Part shown: piece after piece, positions 13,307-23,599 of the stretch | How positions within the stretch are numbered: position 1 is the first letter of the stretch | Layout: each line of letters opens with the position of its first letter | Assembly: GCA_039707465.1 (NCBI GenBank) | Contig: CM077651.1 | Span: 24,975,019-25,039,018, forward strand | Direction: 5' to 3' | Source: Rhabdophis nuchalis | Lineage: Eukaryota > Chordata > Lepidosauria > Squamata > Natricidae | Length of the DNA: 64,000 nucleotides | Translations under genes and position numbers: made by a program | The notes under the pieces: model-generated | The model's database searches: none | What the model was told of the DNA's origin: nothing | Seen by the model: the letters and a program-made list of their open reading frames with translations, nothing else

Positions 13307-13345
<39 letters not shown>
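12525..13345 (+). mobile_element. unclassified retroelement with GC-rich head and (AAT)n tail
   Basis: The block starts with a GC-rich head (ATGATGGCGGCGCGCTTAGG), runs through about 700 bp of degraded coding-like sequence and ends CAATGACAATAAAGATTAAT followed by about 11 AAT units. Head, internal region, AATAAA-like signal and microsatellite tail resemble a non-LTR element or non-autonomous derivative. A 28-bp tandem duplication lies at 13127-13154/13155-13182. I found no clear target-site duplication and do not recognise the family. Confidence 0.45.
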
Positions 13346-13346
<1 letters not shown>

Positions 13347-13567
13347 TGCTCCCAGCAATAAGCTTTTATATTGAGCTATGTGTAAAAAAAAAGGGGGGGG
13401 GATTAAACTGGATGTTTTATCTCATTTAAATTTTCAGAAAGAGACCAAAACAACCATCATAAATATGTGTGGAAGGAGCAAGCTTTTTTTATTCCTTGGC
13501 CTCTATTGCTAGAGGTTGAAAATCTCATTGAAAGCTTCCACCAAGAACTCCTGATAGATTATTACAT

Positions 13568-13761
13568 CAGGGGTACCCAACCACTGGTCCATGGCCTGAT
13601 ACCAGTCGTGGCCCATTGGGAACCGAGCTGCGCAAGCAGTGGGTGAGCATGCGAAGCTCCATTTGCGCAAGTGATACGCACATGCACAAAAATATTCCCT
13701 CTTCCCCACCATCACCACCATGGCTGCAGTTACATGGAGTCAGAAAGGTTGTGGACCGCTG
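13568..13761. mobile_element. hAT-type non-autonomous element
   Basis: The left end CAGGGGTACCCAACCACTGG and right end GGTTGTGGACCGCTG resemble the termini of the intact hAT at 23095-23399. The 8-bp flanks TATTACAT and GATTAGAT match at 6 of 8 positions, consistent with a decayed target-site duplication. The interior has hAT-MITE vocabulary such as a run around GCGCAAG. The ORFs here are not genes. Confidence 0.6.
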
Positions 13762-15671
13762 GATTAGATGATAATCAACCATCCTACAGTTTAGATCGGG
13801 CTGAGGAAAAATGACTGGTCCAAAATCTTCTAATGAATTTCAATGGGTGATGGTGGTTTAGATCTTGGAAGATCCAAATCCAATCTTCTGAGGCAGTAAC
13901 AACTTTCCTTTAAAAGAATCATTATGTAATTTATGACAACACATTATTTTTCCCCTTATGAAGAATAAAATACTGAAAATGATAATGAAAGTACTAGTTT
14001 TCCACAAAATGCTTTTTTTTTTTGGCTGTCAAAAGAATTATGGTGGATCATATCAAATACATTTTCTATAAATTTTGTGTCAGGCACAAGAAATTAGGGG
14101 CCAGGATAAAGTTCAAAAGTACAAGTTTATTTCATGCTAGCTATACACAAGAATCTGATGTACTAATGATGAAGGCAAATTGGCTCCAGATAAGAGCAGG
14201 GCTGGACCTCGGCCTCTTATGAGGGCATAGCAACGCCAAACTGATTATGCATTTGAACACACACACACACAACACCCCTTGGACTCCGCCTGGTCATCTC
14301 TTACACCTTGTTCGCAACAATAATCAAGCAAAAATATAAGGAAATTATCAGATGGTCTTTAAAACAAGCATTGAAGAAGAAAAAAGTTGGAAACTTTGCG
14401 TCAATTGTACTATATACCTAAAAAAAACCTAATAACCTTGCTACTATTGACACACAGAATTCCAAAAGGTTGAGTGTGCTGCCCAACAAAACCACAGAGA
14501 TGTGAAGTTTATTAACAGAAGGGCACTAATGTGTATTGTTCTAGATGCTGCAGAGGCAATTTCTTAATATGTAGCAATTATTGTAATTATATGATGACAG
14601 CTTAATGCTCAACTAATTTCAATAGGTCCTCCCAGATGCAATCATGTAACCTCCAACTTGGTGCGCAATAAAAGAAGGATCCCTGTGTCTACCGTGACTC
14701 TCGGGTTCAGAAGTTGAAATTTTAGTCACCAGGCTAATAAACAGCTGCACATGATCCTCTTCTATCATTACTGGAACTGACACACCCAAAGCAATGCAAG
14801 CTAGCACCGAATTACCAACGGGTCTCATGAAATGGAAACAAATAGAGACAGAAATAAACTATGTTGATTACATGGAAATAACATCTCCCAAGTGTGCAGC
14901 TAGTTGACACAAATGGAAATGCACGAGGGGGAAAAAAAGAGCTGTGAAGCCGAGTTCCCTAATCATTAATCACTTTTTTTTCCCTCATGACCATTTAAAC
15001 CATCCCATTACAGCCTGCAGCAATAGGGGAAAATCCCCATCGGTTGCATGTCAGCAATGATGGTGTTAACAGGAGAAAATATATGGTTTGTTCACTTAGA
15101 CTCAAGTCCCACAACATTTGCTACCTTTAATTGAAAAAGGCAGTTAAACAAGAAGTAAATCATTCTATTAGCTTAGGCTACTTGATAACATCCAATGGAT
15201 AGTGTCAATATGTTATACTGACACAATCCATTATTTAATCATTCTTGGCTGTACACATGGAGCTCTGTTACTGGAAACTAGTTCTTTCTGTCTAAATCTC
15301 TTTCCCTCTCATTTAGTCAAAATAAAAATCAGGGAGTACAACTTTCATCTCAAGATGAGATTTCTAAAATAATCATGACAGTAAATGGTACCATTTGTGT
15401 TCCCCAATTATCTGCATCATTTATGGACGTTTTAAAAACCCAAATTAAAAAAAAAACTGCCAAAGAGGCTTAGTCATCACCAAGAATGTTGCAAGATGGG
15501 TAAATACAAAACGGTAAAAGACAAAACTTGTGACAATGCTCCCTTCCATACTCTGAGGACTCTCTGAATAGTAACTATCACCACTTTTATGTGTTTTTGT
15601 CTTTTTATGGAGTAAGTTACTAAATAAACTAAGCCAGGAAACTAATTTCCCCGGAAGATCAGTCCTACTAT

Positions 15672-15815
15672 ATGAGGGGTCCCCCACCCCTGGACTGTGA
15701 GATGTTCAGAACTGGGCCACCTGAAGCGGCAGGCCAGCACGGACATGAGCATCCCCACTTGCACAAGCAGCAGAACCATCCCATCTCCCCTACGTGCCAG
15801 TCTGCAAATCGGAAT
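15672..15815. mobile_element. hAT-like element, fragment
   Basis: Begins AGGGGTCCCCCACCCCTGGA, a decayed hAT terminus like those at 23095 and 31123, and continues with GC-rich sequence. I could not find the opposite terminus or a duplication. Confidence 0.5.
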
Positions 15816-17700
15816 TCTGTACTATACCATTATTTAACTCATCCCAGTTCTTGCCTTAAAATATATCCACCGAAAAGGAGATAATAAAGACAGAATGGCA
15901 GATAGGCACATGGTACCTAGAGGTGAATCACAGCTGTGCCAAATAAAGAGGATATCTGGGATCAGAACTGTTGCTACTTTAGGACTCAAGTTAACTGGCA
16001 ACAAGGAAAGGAATCTTCCCACACTCTTGAAACTAGACTGTGCAAGTTACTTGGCTGCAAAGACTCATTTTAAGTTGGCAATCAAAATGCTATGCAAGGC
16101 TATTGGTCCAATTAAACAGTATGGTTTTACGCATGTCAATAAGAAAAATGACACTACTTCAAAATGTTATCATTATTCTAGGGGCAAAATATAGTGACTC
16201 TTTACTTGACTTAAAGATGGGGAAGAGAATAATTAATATCCTAACAGGTATGTACATTTCATTTCTCCAATAGTTTCCAGTCCAAAACTGGACTCCTCTG
16301 TAATTCTTCAAAATAAACTAACAGTCATTGTAGGGAGACAAAGGCTGATGCGTTTTTTAAATGTTTTCTCTATTAACATTGAAACAAATGTACACTGTTG
16401 CTCTTCATTTTCTCCATATTGCAACAGAGGCATATTTCTAGCATTTATGCCATAGTGTCTCAAGATCTGACATTATTACATGTCTGTATTTTATTATTTT
16501 ATTGTTTAATAGAGAAAATTCATTCAACAAATGATTTCAATAATTAAAAGAAAGCTAACTGGGCTTAGCCTTTTGACGTACAATATGCTATATAGGTCAT
16601 ATATGAAATGGTACTTTCAGGGTACCTAAATTAATCCACTAAAGAGGAAGAAATATCCACAAAGGCAATGTGAATATCTAGAATTATTTACAAAACAACA
16701 CTGGATTTTAAAAGATCTACTCTCAACAAGCAGAAAATATTCTGTTGATATACCAAACAGTTTTCATCTGATAGTATTTAGAGATTTCAAATACATTTGA
16801 TAATAACTGAGCAGCTTTGCTTAAAACCATATGATTTTCTAGAATCACAAAAGAAAAATCAACTTAAAGCAACCTATTGTCTGTGAGATTCCTCCCCTCC
16901 CTTGAGATTTTACAAAATAATCAGTAGCATTATTTTGTTTACTGATTATACTCACCGTTTTTTTTTAAATTAAATAGGTTTGGGTAGTCATGCTGTGTAA
17001 GTCCTGCTTTTCATTTTCTTATCTAGAGAAAAATCGTTAAGACTTCGTCTTAATGATCAATTAATGAAAAACTATAAAAAGATGGCTTACATTATCTTTA
17101 ATTCCTGAACTTTGTCTTTGGATTTATTTCAGCCCATAGTAACATCTGGCTTAAGTGACTAACACTTCTGTAGCAAATGCCTCAATATTTTCTGTACTTT
17201 GCCCCAACTCAAAAGGTAAAGAACATTTTCTAGAAAGATAATCATTTCTGGAATTATTTTGAATGCTCACACATTTATTTTTCCTTCCAGGTTTTTTTAA
17301 AATAGTTATTCCAATAGGGAAAGAAACTGACCTCAAAAGTCATGAGAATTAAAAACACTGGTAGCCAATATATTTGAGGGAGTGGAGGAAAACATCACGT
17401 AGTCAGTCATACCTTCCATGGCTTTGTAGATTTGACCTTAACTATTGGGACACAGGACTATGTAAGACTGACCCAAGTTCTGCATATAAATGAAAACTGA
17501 AAACTCAAGGATAACACTGAACTGTAACTTCATAGGAGAGGTTGACCACAGAATAGAAAATAAGCACACTTTGTTTGAGATGCAGAATAAAATCCTTTAG
17601 AAAAAACCTAAACAAAACATTATTTTTTCTTTGAACAACAGACCTTCACAAGCCATATGCCAAAGTAAAAAAAAATGGACTGCTTCACTTATTGCAGCTG

Positions 17701-17718
17701 AGATATAGGTAGGTAGGT

Positions 17719-17814
<96 letters not shown>
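17701..17814. repeat. (GATA)n microsatellite, Bkm-type
   Basis: About 24 GATA units preceded by a short TAGG run. GATA arrays are abundant in snake genomes, where they are known as Bkm repeats. It abuts the MITE fragment that follows and seems to have replaced its left end. Confidence 0.95.
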
Positions 17815-17898
17815 TCTCATAGTCATGTGATCAAAATTCAGACACTTGGCAACTGACTCAATATTTATGACGGTTGCAGTGTCCCAGGGTCATATGAT
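17815..17898 (+). mobile_element. TA-flanked MITE, left part (split by LINE)
   Basis: Sequence such as AGTCATGTGATCAAAATTCA and GGTTGCAGTGTCCCAGGGTC matches the interior of the full MITE at 33215-33583. The remainder resumes at 20892 on the far side of the L2 LINE. ATATGAT at 17892-17898 repeats at 20885-20891. Confidence 0.85.
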
Positions 17899-17970
<72 letters not shown>

Positions 17971-20884
17971 ATTTATACCCCGCCCTTCTCCACAGAGGAC
18001 CCAGGGCGGCGCACATGAAATTTAAAAAACATACAAAAATACAATAAATATAATTTTAAAAAACTATTAAATAACCCCATCCTGCGCTAAAACCAAATTT
18101 TAAAACCCAATTTAAAACTATCTTAAGTCCCCAAGGGAGGTTAGGCTAGGCCGGCTTGTTGAAACAGATATGTCTTAAGACATTGGCGGAAGAGGCGGAG
18201 GTCGGTGATGGTACGTAATTCAGGGGGTAGGTCATTCCAAAGGGCTGGCCCCGCCACAGAGAAGGCTCTTCCCCTGGGCGTCGCCAGTCGGCATTGTCCG
18301 GCCGACGGTACCCTGAGGAGGCCCTCTCTGTGGGAGCGGATTGGTCTGAGGGATGTATGGGGCAGGAGGCGGTCTCGCATATAACTAGGTCCCGAGCCAT
18401 GGAGCGCTTTAAAGATGGTAGTCAAAACCTTGAAGCGCACTCGAAAGGCCACAGGAAGCCAATGCAGCTCGCGCAGGATCGGTGTTATGTGGGAGCATCT
18501 AGTGGCTCCCATAATCACCCGCGCGGCTGCGTTTTGGACTAGCTGTAGCTTTCGAGTGCACCTCAAGGGAAGCCCCATGTAGAGAGTATTACAGTAGTCG
18601 AGTCGGGACGTCACGAGTGCTTGAGTGACTGTGCGTAGGGCAGCCCGGTCCAGTAAGGGGCGCAGTTGGCGCATCAGGCGAACCTGATGGAACGCCCCCC
18701 TGGCCACGGCTGCCACATGGTCCTCCATGGACAGCCGGGAATCCAGGAGGACACCCAAATTGCGCGCCCTCTCCACGGGGGCCAGTGTTTCGCCCCCAAT
18801 GGCCAGAGTTGGAGTGATCTGGCTGAACCGGGGTGCCGGAAACCACAGCCACTCAGTCTTGGCAGGGTTGAGTTTGAGTTTGTTACCACCCATCCAGATC
18901 CGTACGGCTTCCAGACACCGGGACAGCACTTCGGCGGCATCGTTGGGGTGGTTTGGGGTGGATATGTACAACTGAGTGTCATCAGCGTACAGATGGTATT
19001 CCACCCCAAAACCACGGATGATCTCACCCAGCGGCTTCATATATGTGTTGAAAAGGAGGGGCGAGAGGACCGACCCCTGAGGAACCCCACATAGGAGAGG
19101 CCTCGAGGTCGACCTCTGCCCTCCCGTCAACACATATTGCGACCGACCAGAGAGGTAGGATGAGAACCACCGCAGAACGGTGCCTCCCAGCCCCAACCCC
19201 CCCAGTCGGTGCAATAGGATACCATGGTCGATGGTATCAAAAGCCGCCGAGAGGTCTAATAGGACTAGGATAGAGGAATACCCTCTATCCCGTGCCCTCC
19301 AGAGATCATCAACCAACGCGACCAATGCCGTCTCAGTACTGTGACCGGGCCGGAAGCCGGACTGGCGCGGGTCTAGATAATCAACTTCCTCCAGGTGTCG
19401 CGGAAACTGTTGGGCCACCACACTCTCGACAACCTTCACTAAAAAGTGAAGGTTGGAGACCGGACGATAGTTCTCTAGTAAAGCTGGGTCCAGGGACGGC
19501 TTCTTGAGGAGGGGCCTCACTACCGCCTCTTTCAAGACGGCAGGTAAGGACCCCTCACTCAAAGATGCATTGACAATGCCCTGGAGCCAGCCTCGTGTCA
19601 TCTCCCAGGATGCCAGTACAAGCCAGGAGGGACACGGGTCCAATAAACATATGGTCGCCCTAAGTTTCCTTGACAACCTGTCCATATCCTCGGTGGTAAC
19701 AAAGTCAAACTCCTCCCAAGAAGGAGCCTCAAGACTAGCCTCGGACAGTCCCACAGGACCACTGTCGATGGAGGGTAGCTCATTCCGAATCCGAGTGATT
19801 TTCTCCTGCAGATAAATCCCAAATTCCTCTGCTCGCCCTTGCAGAGGGGCTTCCCGCGGCCTCTGGTGAAGGAGGGAGCGGGTCACCCCAAACAGGGCGG
19901 CAGGGCGGTTATCTGCGGATGCAATAAGGGTGGCACAATACTCCCGTTTGGCCACTCTTATCGCCACTAAATAAGCCCTAATATGGGTTCTCACTAGTGT
20001 TCGGTCGGCTTCGGAGCGAGAGGATCTCCATCTACTCTCTAGGCATCTCTTGTGGCGTTTCATCCCCCGGAGCTCCTCAGTGAACCAAGGAGCCCGGGTG
20101 ATTCGTCGCCGCAAGAGAGGCCGCAAGGGCGCAACTCGGTCCAAGGCCCCCGTGGCCGCACTTAACCATGCGGCCACTAGGTCCTCAGTCGAGTCGCGGG
20201 GCAGGGTCACAGGAATTGGCCCAAGCTCCCTCTGGAACCTTTCCGGGTCCATTAGAAGCCTGGGGCGGAACCATATAGGAGTGTCCGGTTCCGCCTCCCC
20301 GCGGTGGGGTGCAGCGATTGGAAAGTCCAGCCGAAGGAGAGCGTGATCCGTCCATGACAAGGGAGTAATGACTAGATCCCCTATTCCAAGATCACGGCTC
20401 CACTGTCCCGAGACAAAGATGAGATCCAGTGTGTTCCCCCCCTCGTGAGTGGGGCCTAAAACTACTTGGGTCAGGTCCATGGCCGTCATGGAAGCCATGA
20501 ACTCCCGAGCTGCTCCAGAGGCTTCGCCCGCCGACGGCAAGTTAAAGTCCCCCATGACTACCAGTCTGGGGGTCTCAACTGCCGCCTCGGCTATCACCTC
20601 TAGGAGCTCGGGCAGGGCTGTTGTTGCATAGCGAGGAGCCAGGTATACAACTAACATGCCCAACTACCTTCCTAGGCCCCATCTCACATAGAGAGATTCA
20701 CACCCGGTTGTCTGGGGGACAGAGGTCTCCTTTGGCTCAAGACCTTCCTTTACGATAATCGCCACCCCCCCACCCCTCCCTAGGGCCCTAGGCTGATGAA
20801 AAGCACGGTAACCTGGTGGGCACATGTCCACGAGGGGCATACCCCCCTCGTGGCCCAACCAGGTTTCCGTTATACCCACCAGGT
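17899..20884 (-). mobile_element. L2-type LINE, 5'-truncated, young copy
   Basis: A 2,986-bp non-LTR retrotransposon on the minus strand. It begins within the endonuclease domain, carries a nearly open EN-RT frame, has a short 3' UTR with the GGCGGGG/CGCCCTGGGTCC motif and ends in a long (AAAT)n tail (17899-17969). A 7-bp duplication, ATATGAT, flanks it, and it splits a MITE. It is the best-preserved relative of the fragments at 10830, 47265, 48356 and 58645. Assignment to L2 rather than another CR1-superfamily clade is from protein character and could be refined by phylogeny. Confidence 0.9.
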
Positions 20885-20924
20885 ATATGATCACCTTTTG
20901 AAACTTTCTGACAAGCAAAGTCAA
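18141..20924 (-). pseudogene. L2-type LINE ORF2: endonuclease-reverse transcriptase with one in-frame stop
   Basis: One frame of about 928 codons runs from 20924 to 18141 with a single TAG at 20664-20666. The first 11 or so codons come from flanking MITE DNA. The LINE part starts at VGITETWLGHEGG, an APE-type endonuclease motif. After the stop come VVMGDFNLPSAG (endonuclease Asp/Asn), SWTDHALLRLDF (endonuclease His), the RT fingers LVLLDLSAAFDTIDHG, GVPQGSVLSPLLFNTY, the catalytic YADDTQLYIS and a C-terminal region with LRELHWLPV and FSVAGPALWNDLPP. The protein would nick target DNA and prime reverse transcription of its own RNA. The N-terminal endonuclease and any ORF1 are missing, so this copy cannot be autonomous. 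The catalytic core looks intact and the copy recent. Confidence 0.93.
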
Positions 20925-21085
20925 GGGGAAAACCAGATTTACTTAACAACTATAAAACTAACTTATCAACTGCAGTGATTCACTTAACAACTGGAGCAAG
21001 AAAGATCGTAAAATGGAGCAAAATTCACTTAACAAATGTTTCACTTAGCAACATTTGTGGCTCAATTTTGGTCTGAATTTTGTCT
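20892..21085 (+). mobile_element. TA-flanked MITE, right part (split by LINE)
   Basis: Continues the MITE interrupted at 17898: CACCTTTTGAAACTTTCTGA, CAACTGCAGTGATTCACTTA, CAAATGTTTCACTTAGCAAC. The same phrases in the same order occur in the copy at 33215-33583. The terminal inverted repeat at the right end is degraded. Confidence 0.85.
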
Positions 21086-21127
21086 TACTATGTCTTTGAG
21101 ATGTCTCCAAAGGCTTGGGATTGAAGG

Positions 21128-21129
21128 CA

Positions 21130-21181
<52 letters not shown>

Positions 21182-21182
21182 C
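21128..21182. repeat. (GAT)n microsatellite
   Basis: About 16 uninterrupted GAT units, next to the right end of the split MITE. Confidence 0.95.
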
Positions 21183-21949
21183 TTCTGTTTTTAGTTAAAG
21201 TATCTAATTCAGAAGATAGCATTTTGTATGTTTATTATTTAATCTATATGCTCCTTAACAGATATAAGAGTCCATAAATGGTAATTAAGAGATTTGTGAT
21301 ATAATATTTTCAAAATAACATCTTCCTCTATTTCTCTTTATATCTAAATCACATTTTGCTTATATAGGTTATGGATTGCTATCTAGTAAAACAAATCATA
21401 TTTAGAGGAAGTTCTTTGAATGAGTGATTGTTGGGTCTACTTACTCCTGGGAAATTTTTGGAAATGGATTTTGCTGATGCTTTTTTTACATATTTTGCTA
21501 TTGGAGGCCAATGGTGTATTTACTTGCAAAACCTATTTTACCAATTTCAGCTAGTGCACTTTTGTGCCCACTTCTACAAGAAGGCACCAGGATTATCATA
21601 AATTATTCACTGGAAGCTTTTAAATTGTGGTCTGTGAAAGTCTGTCCTGGAGTCAGTTCAAATTTGCAATGAAGGCAAAATGCAATGCTTAGGATACTTA
21701 GAGGAACATTAGCTCTGCTCACATAGTATTCAAAATTGATCACATTTAACAGAGATATTTTCAGGGTCAACTTTTTATGCTTTTCCTTGTATGTGCAATG
21801 CTTTTCGATATGCTTCTGAAAATTTGGTAGGCATCTTTGATGCAAACTAATTTTGCAGCTATCATCCAATCATAATTCCTTTTTATTCTACAATGGTCAG
21901 ATCACACATATTCAGCTAGGAGCAGAGAATTAAGATGCTAAGAAGCCTG

Positions 21950-22293
21950 GAAAGAAAATCTTATAAGAAACCATTGGAGGTATTGGGTGTGTTTAGCCTG
22001 GAGAAGATGGCGGAAGTCAAAAGAGCTCTCTAAAGGTCTTTCACATAGAAGATGGGGAAAATGTATTGTATTTAGGGTCATTTCCAAAGGCAAGACAAGA
22101 AATAATGAGTTTCAACTATGAGGATGTATATTTCAGCTGGATATCAGAAAATAAATTATCCTGATATAAATAATTCAAAATGGTAGAGGCTACCTTGGGA
22201 GGCTAAGGACCCTCATTCACTGGAGATGTTTAAACAGACGCTGGTCGTCCAAATCTCAGGAATGCTCTAATAGTATATTCCTACACTGTACAA
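21950..22293 (+). mobile_element. CR1/L3 LINE 3' end, degraded, interrupted by BovB
   Basis: Old CR1-type 3' sequence: GTGTTTAGCCTGGAGAAGAT, AGAAATAATGAGTTTCAACT and GGAGATGTTTAAACAGACGC, in the order seen in vertebrate CR1 elements. The copy is cut at 22293 by the BovB insertion. A few bases continue after it (AAAGGATTGGACTATAAGAT, 23042 onward), matching the usual GGGTTGGACTAGA-type CR1 end. Confidence 0.75.
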
Positions 22294-23031
22294 TAATGGA
22301 AGAAAGTGAAGAGGAACTAAAGAGCCTCTTGATGCAGTTAAAGGAGGAGAGTGCAAAAGTTGGCTTCAAACTCAACATTAATAAAACTAAGATCATGACA
22401 TCCGACCCCCTCAATTCCTGGCAAATAGATGGGGAAGAAATGGAGGTAGGGGTTTTATTTTCCTGAGTTCCAAGATCACCACAGATGGGGACTACTGCCA
22501 ATAAATTAAAAGATGCTTGCTTCTGGGGGGAAAAGCTATGGCAAATCTAGACAGCATTCTAAAAAGCACAGATATCACCCTGCCAACAAAAGTGTGTATA
22601 GTCAAGGCTATGGTTCGTCCAGTTACAATATATGGCTCAAAACTGGACCATAAGAAAGGCTGAGCACCAAAAAAATTGAGGCCTTTAAACTATGGTGCTG
22701 GAGAAGACTCCTGCAAGTCCCTTGGACTGCAAGGTGATCAAACTGGTCAGTTGTAGAGGAGATCAACCCTGACTGCTCTTTAGAAGGCCAGATCCTGGAA
22801 AGGAAACTCCAATACTTTGGCCACACTATGAGAAGGAAGAACTCACTGGAGAAGAGCCTCATGCTGGGAAAGAAGAAGGGGACAACAGAGAATGAGGTGG
22901 CTAGATGGAGTCACTGAAGCAGTCGGTGTGAGCTTAAATGGACTCCAAGGGATGGTAGAGGAGAGGAAGGCCTGGAGGAATGTTGTCTATGGGGTCACGA
23001 TGGGTCGGACACAACTTTGCAACTAACAATA
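22294..23031 (+). mobile_element. RTE-BovB LINE, 5'-truncated 3' end
   Basis: Sense-strand remnant of the BovB RT. Reading MEESEEELKSLL and KVGFKLNINKTKIMTSD just after the (lost) catalytic site, then ITLPTKVCIVKAMVRPV, LQYFGHTMRRKNSLEKSLML and the end GGTCACGATGGGTCGGACAC. Several frameshifts and stops disrupt it. An 11-bp duplication, ACACTGTACAA, flanks it (22283-22293 and 23032-23042). BovB is the element known for horizontal spread between squamates and ruminants. This copy is too short and decayed to be active. Confidence 0.93.
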
Positions 23032-23094
23032 ACACTGTACAAAGGATTGGACTATAAGATTCACAAAATGTATCAAATATTTTATGTTCTATAA

Positions 23095-23399
23095 CAGGGG
23101 TCCCCAGCCTTTTTTGCACCAGGGACCAATTTCATTTTAAAGAAAATTCTGCGGACCAGCTGGCGTAGAGGAGTGGGGGGGAGGGGCAATAGGTGGCGCA
23201 TGCGCACGCGGGGGGGAGTCGGCTCACTCGGCCCTCTAGGGCCTCCAAAGGCGCGAACGTCCGCGCCTGTGCTCTCCCACATCTGGTGCGCGCTCTGCCC
23301 AGGGGGCTGCCCCCTCCCCCTCCTCTCCGGCCCTGCGGCCCGGTTCCTATCAAGTCACGGACCGGCACCGGTCCACGGCCCGGGGGTTGGGGACCCCTG
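23095..23399. mobile_element. hAT non-autonomous element with 8-bp TSD
   Basis: A 305-bp element with terminal inverted repeats CAGGGGTCCCCAGCC / CAGGGGTCCCCAACCCC and a perfect 8-bp duplication TTCTATAA (23087-23094, 23400-23407). The interior is GC-rich with no transposase. It is the uninterrupted relative of 31123-32515: at the position where that copy holds a second hAT, this one has a single CTCTAGGG (23236-23243). The ORFs here are artefacts. Confidence 0.93.
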
Positions 23400-23599
23400 T
23401 TCTATAAAATAGGGATTATGTACCCTATTCTTTTGCTTTTACTAGTAAATCCTGATTATTTTCAGAATTCTATTGAGAAGTATAGTAGATATATCCTGAG
23501 CAATTGGGACCCATTTTTTTTACTCAAGAAAGAATAAATATTTTGCACAGGCTCAACTATCTACTAACTTGAATACTAACAAAGTGAGATTGATAAGCA

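Noticed and set aside
14040..14330. Possible LTR or SINE remnant
   Set aside because: Some repeat-like phrases but no paired ends, primer-binding site or tRNA boxes; not enough to call.
18294..20631. Plus-strand ORFs of 60-142 aa antisense to the LINE
   Set aside because: Shadow frames of the GC-rich reverse-transcriptase ORF.
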